DNA of 64,000 nt from Ectobius pallidus (taxonomy: Eukaryota; Arthropoda; Insecta; Blattodea; Ectobiidae), in contig CAXKWD010000007.1 of the NCBI GenBank assembly GCA_964059195.1, positions 25,741,023 through 25,805,022 of the forward strand. Direction: 5' to 3'. The position numbers and the translations under genes were made by a program. The notes beneath the pieces were generated by a model, which did no database searches, was not told where the DNA came from, and saw nothing but the letters and a program-made list of their open reading frames with translations. How positions within the stretch are numbered: position 1 is the stretch's first letter; each line of letters starts with the position of its first letter. Positions 33,965-43,720 of this stretch are shown here, one piece after another.

Positions 33965-34330
33965 AATTGACACCAAATGTCAAACTTAAGAGCATGGCCT
34001 TACAAGTCAGATCATGAGAGAGCCAAATTTTATATTTTTTGAAAAGAGCCAAAAATATTTAATTTTGAATTCTAAGCGATGATACTTTCATTTGACACCA
34101 AATTTTAAACAAAAGAAACCTTATAAACATAGAGTTTGATTTTTTATTTCCAGAAAGGGCATCAAAAAATCAATCTAAACACATGATGCAAAAAGGGTTT
34201 GAAACTAGTTGAGTTCTAAGAAGTGGCTTTCGATAGACACCAAATTTTAAACATAAGCATGTGACTTTATAAACCAGGTTGTGCCTGAGCTGGATTTTTA
34301 TTTATGAAAAGGGTGCAAAAAATCAAAGAA
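33965..34330. repeat. three diverged tandem units of about 125-142 bp
   Basis: GACACCAAAT recurs at 33969, 34094 and 34236, each time followed by similar AAAC.TAAG and a GAAAAGGGTGCAAAAAATC-like block. This is an old tandem repeat in the intron after the first SH3 exon. Confidence 0.55.
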
Positions 34331-34514
34331 TACCAAAGAATATTAAGGATATGGGGAACTGGCTTGGCTTCTATTTACATAGCAGCTTGGTGTTCTGCTT
34401 ACCTAGTATATACAGTATATATTTATCATAGTTTGTTTATAACAGTTATTATGAGTAAGAGATCAAAATCAGATTATCCAGGGTTTACCTGCATAGAGGT
34501 AACATCATCCACCA

Positions 34515-35010
34515 ACTTTGAATCACCACCGTCTTGAGAATTACACTGCCTGTCCTATGCTTTATTTTAACATGGAGTTCAGAGTATTGTTAAATTGCCT
34601 AATTTATCCAGTAGAGGCGACACAGTTCACACCCAGATTGCAGCAATCACTAATCAAAATAAGCATTAAACAGACACAGATACTTGTGTTATTTGTTTAG
34701 AACGTAATATTATTCCAGTATATGACACTTACCTTGAAATGGAATTTTGGAGCAATAATGAAATAAATGTAAATTAATTAGACGCATTGATAGACTATAT
34801 TATGAGCACCGCCGTCTCGAGGAGTAATACAGTTTAGAAGGCAGTGATTATGAGACGGCGGTGACAGCACTACATAATCAACAATGTCGTAGCAAAAAAC
34901 AAGAAGCAGTCTGGGTGTGAAAGGTGCTGCCATCTGTAATGTCGCTGAGTACGCAAAATTAGCCGTATAGGACAGGCAGTGTATACACGATTAATACAGT
35001 TTAGAAGGCA
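34515..35010. mobile_element. MITE-T copy 2, foldback with internal inverted segment
   Basis: Same left block (ACCGTCTTGAGAATTACACTGCC ...) and right block (GGACAGGCAGTGTATACACG) as copy 1. Between them, CACCGCCGTCTCGAGGAG at about 34806 and GAGACGGCGGTG at about 34852 are a further inverted pair, probably a nested relative. Non-coding. Confidence 0.65.
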
Positions 35011-36073
35011 GTGCTTTGAATAAAACAAGAAATATAATAAAATTTAGCTTCATTCAAGGCTCTACATAGGTAAAGGCCGGATTATGCAGTTGGTATTCCT
35101 TTCTGAAGGAATCATGTGCTGTAGTTTATAACAAACGAAAATCACCTAAAAGCATATTAATCATTATTTACCTAATGATCAATTTCTTTCAGGGACCAGG
35201 GCCATGAAAGTTACCACTGTAGACTAGAATGTGAGACAATACAATCTAAATGCCAGGCTGCAGAAAATCTTTTCAGTTCAGAATGCTTGTTTTGTTTGAA
35301 CAAAGTGTAAAAATAATTTACTTCTATTGCTTTGCTATTCTATTTGTATTTCAATTTGAACTGCTATGTTACTTTACAATGTGTTATACTGTGTTACTTT
35401 AATTCATATGTATTTGCATTACAGTTTGATTCACTGTGTTACTTTGTACGTACAAAATTTCCCTTCTATATGCAGGAGTGCCGATTCCCCCCACCCCCCA
35501 GCTTCATGGTTCACCCCCAAGTTTCGTTAAAAGTAACCCCCCAACTATGTATCTCCCCAACCTCATGAAAAGTAACCCCCTCTTCAAAATACTGGAATAA
35601 AGACAAAGATTTTAATACCTTCTGAAGTTATAAAACTTAACCATTTTTATTTTTAATGTATAAAATTCGAATTTTGAAACAGTTTTCAAACCTCCCAGGA
35701 ATTTCAATCATACACCTCTGCTATATGACAAACATTATGAATAAAAATTATTACTTTAATGAAGGGGTTTGTCATACACCACAGATTACACAGGTAAAGC
35801 TATAAGACAGAACTGTCTTCCTCCCGCTTCACTCAAGATTTTTTTTGGAGAAATACAAGGTTTACCCAAGTAAAGCATACGCTACCCAGTCAGTAATGTT
35901 TACAAGGAGATTCACAAAGCTTTACTGGCACAGCATTTTCCTGAAGTGATTTGGAACATGTTTCTCTAATTAAGTTTTTTTTTTTTCCTATCTCACTTAA
36001 TACATCAATAATAAATTGATTTTTTTTAAATGTACCAGTAGTAACAATAACAGTTATGCTGTGCTTGTTACAG
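35011..36073. other. Btk29A intron, nothing recognised
   Basis: AT-rich, with a C-rich patch at about 35485-35580. No gene or element boundary visible. Confidence 0.5.
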
Positions 36074-36138
36074 GGAGCAGAATATGAAGTACTAGATGAC
36101 TCACAGGAACATTGGTGGAAAGTAAAAGATGAACAAGG
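36074..36138 (+). CDS. Btk29A: Btk29A exon: middle of SH3 domain
   Basis: 65-nt exon between TGTTACAG and GTAAGT. It reads GAEYEVLDDSQEHWWKVKDE and on to the QG at the border, phase 0 in and phase 2 out. The EHWW contains the conserved SH3 tryptophan used for ligand binding. Confidence 0.96.
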
Positions 36139-36267
36139 GTAAGTACCGAGGAATACTATAGATAAGAAAGTATTGCATTCGACCCTGAAATTCCATGTTG
36201 AATTTTCAACTTAACAGCATGTTCTGAGGTCTCCTGAATCTAAAACTGCAATTTTCAAGAACATATA

Positions 36268-36720
<453 letters not shown>

Positions 36721-38160
36721 TAATTGTGTTTGTGCAGTATTCGCACATGTAGTATGAGAACTGGGGATATAACAAGTACATTAGCAATGCCTTTCTCTTA
36801 CTTTTATTACCAGTTTACACATTTAAAAAAAATCATTTTTCTTTATTTTCTCAAATAATTTTGTTTAAATTTTATACTTCCTAATAAGCATCTAGGTTGT
36901 ATCTAGAAATGTCATAAGCAGGAGTTGCATATATAGATTTGTCTGTCTGGTTTGATTCAACATTACCTGTAGGTCTATCCGAGATATTGTTTGTATGTAA
37001 CTTGGACTACAATTTCATTCACCTGAAATTGTGGTTTTTCTTTAGGCACAACAAGCGTAACAATAATTGTTATACATGGAGTAAAATTGCATTGAAGAAA
37101 GGAATATTCTTCAGAGATTTGGTATCCCCAGCAAAGAAATTCAAGAGATGTGTATCAACTTCTTAAAAGACTCACTTGATATATTTCAGAACCATGAATA
37201 TAATACTTAAATTTAATGTTGTTTTATGTTGTACATTAATTCTTTAATTGTATAATTTGTGCATGTTTCCAGCTTTACAAAGATTTTCTGTATTGAATTG
37301 CCTTCAAGATCTTAGTAGTCACCTCATGAAAAGAGACAGATGCTCACTTTTGAATTGTATGGTGTGTGTATGTATATATACATATATAAATATATATAAG
37401 TAGTTCCCATTCTGATAATAATGCCATTATAAACTTACAGAAATGTTATCAGAGGTGGTAAAACAAAGAAACCAGGACACTTTACCAAACAATACAATAT
37501 TCGAACTTGATCAGTGTGTTCTTTATTTTAGCATACATTAATAAGGGATTCAAATTCTTAAAATTACAGTAATAATAAAGGACTTGGAGATGAAATTTGA
37601 ATACAAGTATTAATTACTCAAAGTAAGGTTGTTACTCTTTTTTGTACTTTTCAATACTGGTACTGTTTGGAGCTCCTGATTTTTTCCCCTTTGTTTATCT
37701 TATAAAAGGAAAATTTTGACTTACTGTATTCACATTTTCTTTTATTCTTCTTCACTATAAATTGAAAACACACTACGCTCAAGGCAAAAATTAACAGACT
37801 AATAGGCAGTAACTAGTAGGCACAATATATAAACAGCCAGGACAAGTTCAATGTAAGGCAACATTAGCATGAATGGACAGAAACGATATTACTTTAGGTT
37901 AGATGACAACTTAATCCATGGTAGTAACAAATTATCGCTAGAATCTCTAAGCCTGCAATCAAGAGTCTTTGGTAGACAGTTAACACTCTTGTTGCACCTA
38001 ATGTTGCTATCTAGTGGGGATAAACAAAAATCTAGTGAAAAAAGAAAATATATACTAGCAAAAGTAACAATTCCTAAAAATACCAGGACATTTAGATGTC
38101 CTGGTAAAACTGGGAAGTCTGGTCATTCTGGCCATAACCAGTACTTTTTATCCAACCCAT
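36721..38160. other. Btk29A intron, short hairpin only
   Basis: The stretch is AT-rich. ACCAGGACAT...ATGTCCTGGT at about 38081-38105 is a small perfect hairpin. The open frame at 37869-38210 has no recognised motif. Confidence 0.5.
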
Positions 38161-38249
38161 GTACAGGTAGGGGAAAAAATGCAGACCTACTAAAATATCT
38201 AAGTTGCTGATATTTTAGTAGGTTTGCTTTTTTTTCCCCCTACCTGTAC
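38161..38249. repeat. long hairpin, arms about 40 bp
   Basis: GTACAGGTAGGGG...ACCTACTAAAATATC (38161-38199) pairs with GATATTTTAGTAGGT...CCCCTACCTGTAC (38209-38249) around a 9-base loop, with a few mismatches in an A/T run. It may be a small foldback element or a stem-loop RNA; the A/T slip region argues for the former. Confidence 0.7.
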
Positions 38250-38546
38250 GTCATTTTATTTATTCTTTGCAATAACCTTTAATTCTTATTTGTTGTGCTC
38301 TATGATTAAAGTTTGATGTCTGTAAGCATATTTTCAGAATGTTGTCATCAGTGTAAATAATAAATACTCTTGACATCTTCATGATGAATTATACTTCTTA
38401 GGAACTCAAAAACGTTAAAGCTGACTAAGCATTTTCCCAAATCTGTTATGGTTTTAAATGACCTGTTTCTTAGAATCCATTTGCCACGTTTATTTTAGTA
38501 GTTTACCTCACTGCAGATCTCTTTTTAATGTTATTTCCTGTTGCAG

Positions 38547-38612
38547 GTCCATTGGCTATATACCAAGCAATTATGTTAAGGAAAAAGAACTATTAGGTTT
38601 ACAAAAATATGA
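38547..38612 (+). CDS. Btk29A: Btk29A exon: end of SH3 and SH3-SH2 linker
   Basis: 66-nt exon between CCTGTTGCAG and GTAAGT reading SIGYIPSNYVKEKELLGLQK then YE. GYIPSNYV is the conserved SH3 C-terminal strand. Phases match the exons on both sides. Confidence 0.96.
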
Positions 38613-38783
38613 GTAAGTACATTATTATATCATTGTATACTTCTATTATATTAAATATATGCAATTTTTTGTAATTGTTTCCCTTGCAATTACAGATTAG
38701 CTAGATTATCCATCTTAATGAATAAGGAATTTTCATTCATTAGGGCTGATAATATAAAAGTTGAATCAGATATACAAATAAGA

Positions 38784-39059
38784 CATAGGCGTACCGAGGG
38801 GGGGGGTTGGGGGTTTGAACCCCCCCCCCATTGATTAAAAAAAGGAAAATTGTATAATTTTTTTAAGTCTGCCCATAAATTACTTAATACAAGTATAAAG
38901 CGTGGGAAGCTTAAAACTCGTTATTTTGCGTCTTAATTTTTAAAATTTTCCGGGGAGGACCCCCGGACCCCCCCCCCTCCCTGGGGGGTATTCCATACCC
39001 CCCAGACCCCGCGGATGTTATAACCCCCCCCCCATATGGTCGGCCTGGTTACGCCTATG
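38784..39059. mobile_element. 276-bp hAT-type MITE, perfect 8-bp target duplication
   Basis: CATAGGCGTACC and GGTTACGCCTATG are terminal inverted repeats, and AAATAAGA lies directly outside both (38776-38783, 39060-39067). The interior has runs of G and C (for example GGGGGGGGG near 38798) that can themselves fold back. Non-coding. Confidence 0.87.
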
Positions 39060-39449
39060 AAATAAGATAGTGTAGAATAAGCAGGTGCTTAAGCTTGTGC
39101 AAGTGTGACATTCCAAAATTCTCACGCCCTGTTTTAAGGATCAGTTCTAAGAAGTATCCTGCTCCATTTAGTACAAATAATTCGATTTTGTAAAAAGTGC
39201 ACTTAGCCGATTTTGCAGGTGCAACGACGATATAGGCCTAATATCACAGTGAACAGTTTGACAGCTGATTTCAAAGGCAGAAAGGAGTCATTGTTTGACA
39301 CGTTGTGTTTGTATTGTATAATCAAATTGAAGAACAGAATCTTAGAAATAACATAAGCACATTTTCGTTAAAGCGTATCTAATATTTTAGATTGTCAACT
39401 GATACAAAATAACTTGAAAAAGAAATATCCATCTGCTGGATCTCCCCAT

Positions 39450-40904
39450 CAGAGGTGTACAAATCTCGATTTTAGCTTGCCCAAACCCGCTTGAACGCCA
39501 GGCAAGCAAGTTGCCAGCGTCATAGCTAGGAAGCAGGCAGGTTTCTTTAAGCCCGATGGGTCAGGTCAAACCCAGCCTAGGCAAGTCAGAATAAGCTTGC
39601 GACATTCCTATCAGCTAAACATCTGTAGTTGCTGAGTGTAGGTAATACTTTCTTGCTTTTCTACACGCTGGTAGAAGAAATTCACCATGCAGATAAATAA
39701 AAGGTGGATAAAGTATTAAAAATCGTTTTAGCGTCTTAACACAATTATTATTTTTATTATTAGGTAGATTTCGAAGAAAAATCTACCTAATGACTTTCAA
39801 AAAATTCGTTCATATCGTTACGTTTCATGCCTCCCTAAGTACGAAACCACCGCCTGTTAAAAAAATTGTGATATTTATATTTATATACAGTATATGTATA
39901 TGCATATATATATATATATTTATATATATGCATATATATCTTTACACGCTAGCGGCCGTAATTTTCAAGATATTTGAATCAAATTTTATTATGTTATTTC
40001 TAGGCCCAATAGTTCAGACAAGTTCGTTAATGAGCACAATTGGCCTAAGGGGGTGGTCGGGGAGGGGGTTGAAATTTTAAAACATTTATATCTCGGCCCC
40101 TATGAAGTATAGAGGGAAACTTTGATTGAATAAATTAGAGTACTCTTTATGGAGTTCACAGTGACACCAACGATTCGGGGGTTTTGGGAGTACGAGTGGG
40201 GGTGGGGGTATGGGGATGGAAATTCGAAATTTTCGAAACTACGTATTGTGGGGTATCGTTGAAAAGTTCTTGATGAGTACTCTACAAATCAATAACTAGT
40301 TTCTTGATAGTTCTCATATAAGGCGAGATTTGAATGTTTTAAAAAGTTCTCTTTCCTCTTTTTTGCAGTTATTATTGCGGGTTTGTCATGCCAAGGCTAA
40401 AGAAGAAGAGTGCTACGCAGCGACAGTAAATTAAAACAAAAGCACTTCGAAATCTACCTCAGCTTGTAGGCTTGCCTAAAGGGATTTTTGTTATTGTTAT
40501 TAATGATTTTATGATGTTTTCTCGAAAATGTTTGAAAATTTTTCCCATGCCGGACTAGTACTTTTGTTCATTGATAATTAATTCAAACTGTCCACATTTT
40601 AGTTTCTCCTCGGCTTCCTTCAGGGTAAAATTCTCTAAATACATCTGAAGTTACTCAACTACGTAACTGCACGAGTTACCAGTGCACTGCTATACCCAGT
40701 TTCATATTCTTTCCGCCAGGCCTTGCAGTTTCCTTAGGTCCTGAGCAACCCACCAAGTTATGAAGAGCTTATGACTCATAGCGACAGTATTTCTTATCAT
40801 CGTTGTAATCTGGCTTGCTTTCAAGTCAAGCAAGTTAAAAGCTGTGACTGGTTGCAGAATTTCAAAGGGGCAGGCAAGCTAAAATCAGAATATGTACACC
40901 TCTA
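39450..40904. mobile_element. hAT element carrying a nested insertion
   Basis: CAGAGGTGTAC at the left and GTACACCTCTA at the right are terminal inverted repeats that continue inward (GATTTTAGCTTGCC paired with GGCAAGCTAAAATC). CTCCCCAT lies directly outside both ends (39442-39449, 40905-40912), a perfect 8-bp hAT duplication. About half of the interior is the nested element 39762-40459. No transposase is seen. Confidence 0.88.
39762..40459. mobile_element. nested 698-bp element with perfect 15-bp inverted ends
   Basis: AGGTAGATTTCGAAG and its exact complement CTTCGAAATCTACCT bound the segment. No target duplication is visible, so the boundary could be slightly off. Near the right end, CTTTTTTGCAG is followed by a short open stretch with MPRLKKKSATQRQ and a stop, which looks like a splice acceptor and last exon of a captured or transposase gene. 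Superfamily undetermined. Confidence 0.6.
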
Positions 40905-40912
40905 CTCCCCAT

Positions 40913-41172
40913 ACACAGACTGTCCAAGACTGCTACAAGTTTCAATTATGTGGGTATTAGACTCATCAATGCACCTCCTGAAAGAATTATAAATACATCT
41001 TTTAATTATTTTAGGAAAAAATTGAAAAATATGCTCATTTGCAATCCTCTGTATAATCTTGAAGAGTTTTTTACTTTAGACTTTAGCAGTCTTTGAGTTT
41101 TATGTATTGTAACTAATTATTTATTTTATATTTTGACCTGGCCAATTGTACTGTATTTAACGGCTCAATAAA

Positions 41173-41205
<33 letters not shown>

Positions 41206-41206
41206 T
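40913..41206 (+). pseudogene. LINE 3' end with (TTA)n tail
   Basis: The + strand reads KTATSFNYVGIRLINAPPER, then FRKKLKNMLICNPLYNLEEF and a stop at about 41096. This is the C-terminal form common in Jockey/CR1-like reverse transcriptases. It ends in AATAAACATTATTATT repeats at about 41167-41203. The hAT element ends just upstream. Confidence 0.55.
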
Positions 41207-41414
41207 GTATAGGCCTAGTATTTATACTATACTTACGTACCATACTATAAGTCACTTTACTTACACAGTTCCAATCACACTGCTTCTATTAGTTATATAA
41301 TATCTGAACTAAAGATTAACTACCATAAGCAATATTACTGGGAATCTATCTTTGACTTAGGGAAAACGTTTAACTCCAAAAAAAGAATTTTAAAATAATT
41401 TCTTCTTTTTCCAG

Positions 41415-41543
41415 GTGGTATGTGGGTGATATGTCAAGACAAAGAGCGGAATCGCTATTAAAACAGGAAGATAAAGAAGGTTGTTTTGTAGTACGTAATT
41501 CTTCAACAAAAGGTCTTTATACACTATCTCTTTATACTAAAGT
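41415..41543 (+). CDS. Btk29A: Btk29A exon: first half of SH2 domain
   Basis: 129-nt exon between TTTTTCCAG and GTGAGT. It opens [20 protein letters not shown] and continues [27 protein letters not shown] is the FLVRES-type motif; its Arg binds phosphotyrosine. Phase 2 in and phase 2 out. The 5.7-kb intron that follows contains the LINE at 42016-46608. Confidence 0.97.
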
Positions 41544-42004
41544 GTGAGTATGAATACTTTAAAATGTATTTTTTGTCATATATTATTTTTTATTTGTGAT
41601 TGCTCTTCTTTTTGAAAACTTACTCATAAGTCTTATTAGACATTTTACAAAATTAATTCTTTGTTAGAGGTCTCTGTAAAATCATCTTCAAGAAACTGTT
41701 GTCTGTTGTTAAAAATGTACAAGTTCTAAAAATATATAGCCTATCTTTTTACTATTAATAAGTCTTCATTACATATTAATTTTGTGTGAGATTATTAGTG
41801 ATTTTACTTATATGTTGAATATTCCTACAAGAAAGGGTGCTTATGTATGGATTCTACAGGTTGTATGGGTAAAAAGAATATTTCGCAAAATTCTTAGCAT
41901 TACCCAAGAAACACTGCAAGGAAGAGACCATACTTTGCTCCTCAGTTTTCAATTTTTTTACTTTGTTTGTGATTTTTGTGGAAGAGTTTGTGAATAACAT
42001 AATC

Positions 42005-42015
42005 TAAAGAGTAGG
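42005..42015. repeat. left target-site duplication of the LINE
   Basis: TAAAGAGTAGG, repeated exactly at 46609-46619 after the poly(A) tail. Confidence 0.9.
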
Positions 42016-42244
42016 GGAGATCAAGGAAGCCGTGGCGACTGTTGAATTGGTGGCATATTCGAATAGAATATTTATTGCGTTTATTCCGTTCATCGTTTTG
42101 TTTAACTGTTTTTGTGCTCATTTAAGTGGAATATAAACTATTCTTGTCTTAGTGGATAATAAAACTTTAAATATAGTGGCTGAAAATCAGCAGAAATTAA
42201 CCTTCAAACCCCTCCCTGTGAAAGGAAGAGTTAACAGTGCTACG

Positions 42245-43720
42245 ATGGACAATAGCGAGCAGTGTAGTAATTATTATGAACACTCTTCGTTTTCTACCAA
42301 TGAAGACTCTGAAATAACAGATGAGACTGTACTTTTAAAGGCACCTAAAACATATAGTCGTTTCACAAAAGTAAGTGATTCAAATATCAAACAAAATGAG
42401 GTGGATTCATCTTCCTTGAACTTTTTGCAACCTCACTTTCAATCACTATCTTCACCCCAAGGCTCAAAAATGATACAGGATCACAATCAACAAACTTCTA
42501 GCTCTTGTGGCCCTGTAATTAAGCCTGCAGTACTGCAAATAACGGAACACTATAAGTCAGGTATTGATAGAAAGAGAGCTCATGAAGGTAAGGAAAACAG
42601 TATTACCAAAAGAAGTAATACATTGCCTGATAATCGTTATGTTACGGATATTCCTGTGCACAATCGATATGAAGTTTTGGAACATATGGAGGAAGAAGTT
42701 CCCTCTACAACAGAAAATCACAAAGAACGCATTCCTCCAGTCTTTCTACATGGAACAAATAATTATCAAACGCTGGTATCGGATTTAGAATCAATTCTGG
42801 TTGATGACTTCACAACTCAGCAACAAGGAATGGTAGTAAAAATCAATACTACCAGTGCAACTGATTTTCGTTCTCTTACAAAACACCTTGACCAATTCAA
42901 TCAGCAATATCACACTTTTCGGTCACCTGATGCATCTAAGTTATCTGCTGTAATTAGGAATGTTCCATATTCGCTAACGAATGAAGAGATTTATAATGAG
43001 CTTGTCAATCTCAAATACCCCGTTGTACAAGTGAACAGACTATATAAGAAGGATAAAACTCCTATGCCTCTATGTGCTGTAGAAGTAACCAATTCTGATG
43101 AGGGACAGAAGATTCTGAATCTAAACAGATTATTACATTCTGTCGTTAAAGTGGAGAAACGGCGTCCTACAACCACAATACCTCAATGTACAAGATGTCA
43201 AAACTATGGGCACACAAAAAACTATTGTAGACGAAATCCAAGATGTGTTCGCTGCGACGGAGACCATCATTATAAACAATGTAAGACTCCTCGCACAGTC
43301 CCTGCTAAGTGTGTGAATTGTGGAGGTGATCATCCAGCAAATTATAAAGGCTGCACCTACTACCAAAACATGGTATCTAAAAATAAGAGACCAGGCAATC
43401 AGTCTAATAATAGGCTAACACCTCAAGGACCTTCACATCCATCTATGGGGCCTCAACACTTCCCTCCTTTAACTAGAGTTTCATCTAATAATAATCAGTC
43501 AAACAATGGATCTGATTCAAATAGACCTCTGTTCTCACATGTGACAAGTTCCTCAAATACGACTTCTCCCACGACTTCCTCTGAATCTTCTTCTTTATCT
43601 TCTGCTATATTAACAATATTTAATGAATTTCGTCCTCTCATCACTCCATATATTCCCAAGATCATATCTTTTTTCACATCCTTCTTAAGTCAGTTCCTTC
43701 ATAATGGCCAGCAGCCGTAG
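42245..43720 (+). CDS. LINE ORF1, gag-like nucleic-acid-binding protein
   Basis: 491 residues from the first in-frame ATG (42245); the frame is open from 42137. The N-terminal half is Ser/Thr/Asn-rich. A conserved segment (about 42940-43160) with VIRNVPYSLTNEEIYNEL and PVVQVNRLYK matches the PRE_C2HC-type region that precedes knuckles in Jockey ORF1s. Three zinc knuckles follow at about 43186-43350: CTRCQNYGHTKNYC, CVRCDGDHHYKQC and CVNCGGDHPANYKGC. The C-terminus is Ser/Asn-rich. The protein should coat the LINE RNA and guide it to chromatin. Its stop overlaps the ORF2 start by 17 nt. Confidence 0.93.
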   Translation: MDNSEQCSNYYEHSSFSTNEDSEITDETVLLKAPKTYSRFTKVSDSNIKQNEVDSSSLNFLQPHFQSLSSPQGSKMIQDHNQQTSSSCGPVIKPAVLQITEHYKSGIDRKRAHEGKENSITKRSNTLPDNRYVTDIPVHNRYEVLEHMEEEVPSTTENHKERIPPVFLHGTNNYQTLVSDLESILVDDFTTQQQGMVVKINTTSATDFRSLTKHLDQFNQQYHTFRSPDASKLSAVIRNVPYSLTNEEIYNELVNLKYPVVQVNRLYKKDKTPMPLCAVEVTNSDEGQKILNLNRLLHSVVKVEKRRPTTTIPQCTRCQNYGHTKNYCRRNPRCVRCDGDHHYKQCKTPRTVPAKCVNCGGDHPANYKGCTYYQNMVSKNKRPGNQSNNRLTPQGPSHPSMGPQHFPPLTRVSSNNNQSNNGSDSNRPLFSHVTSSSNTTSPTTSSESSSLSSAILTIFNEFRPLITPYIPKIISFFTSFLSQFLHNGQQP

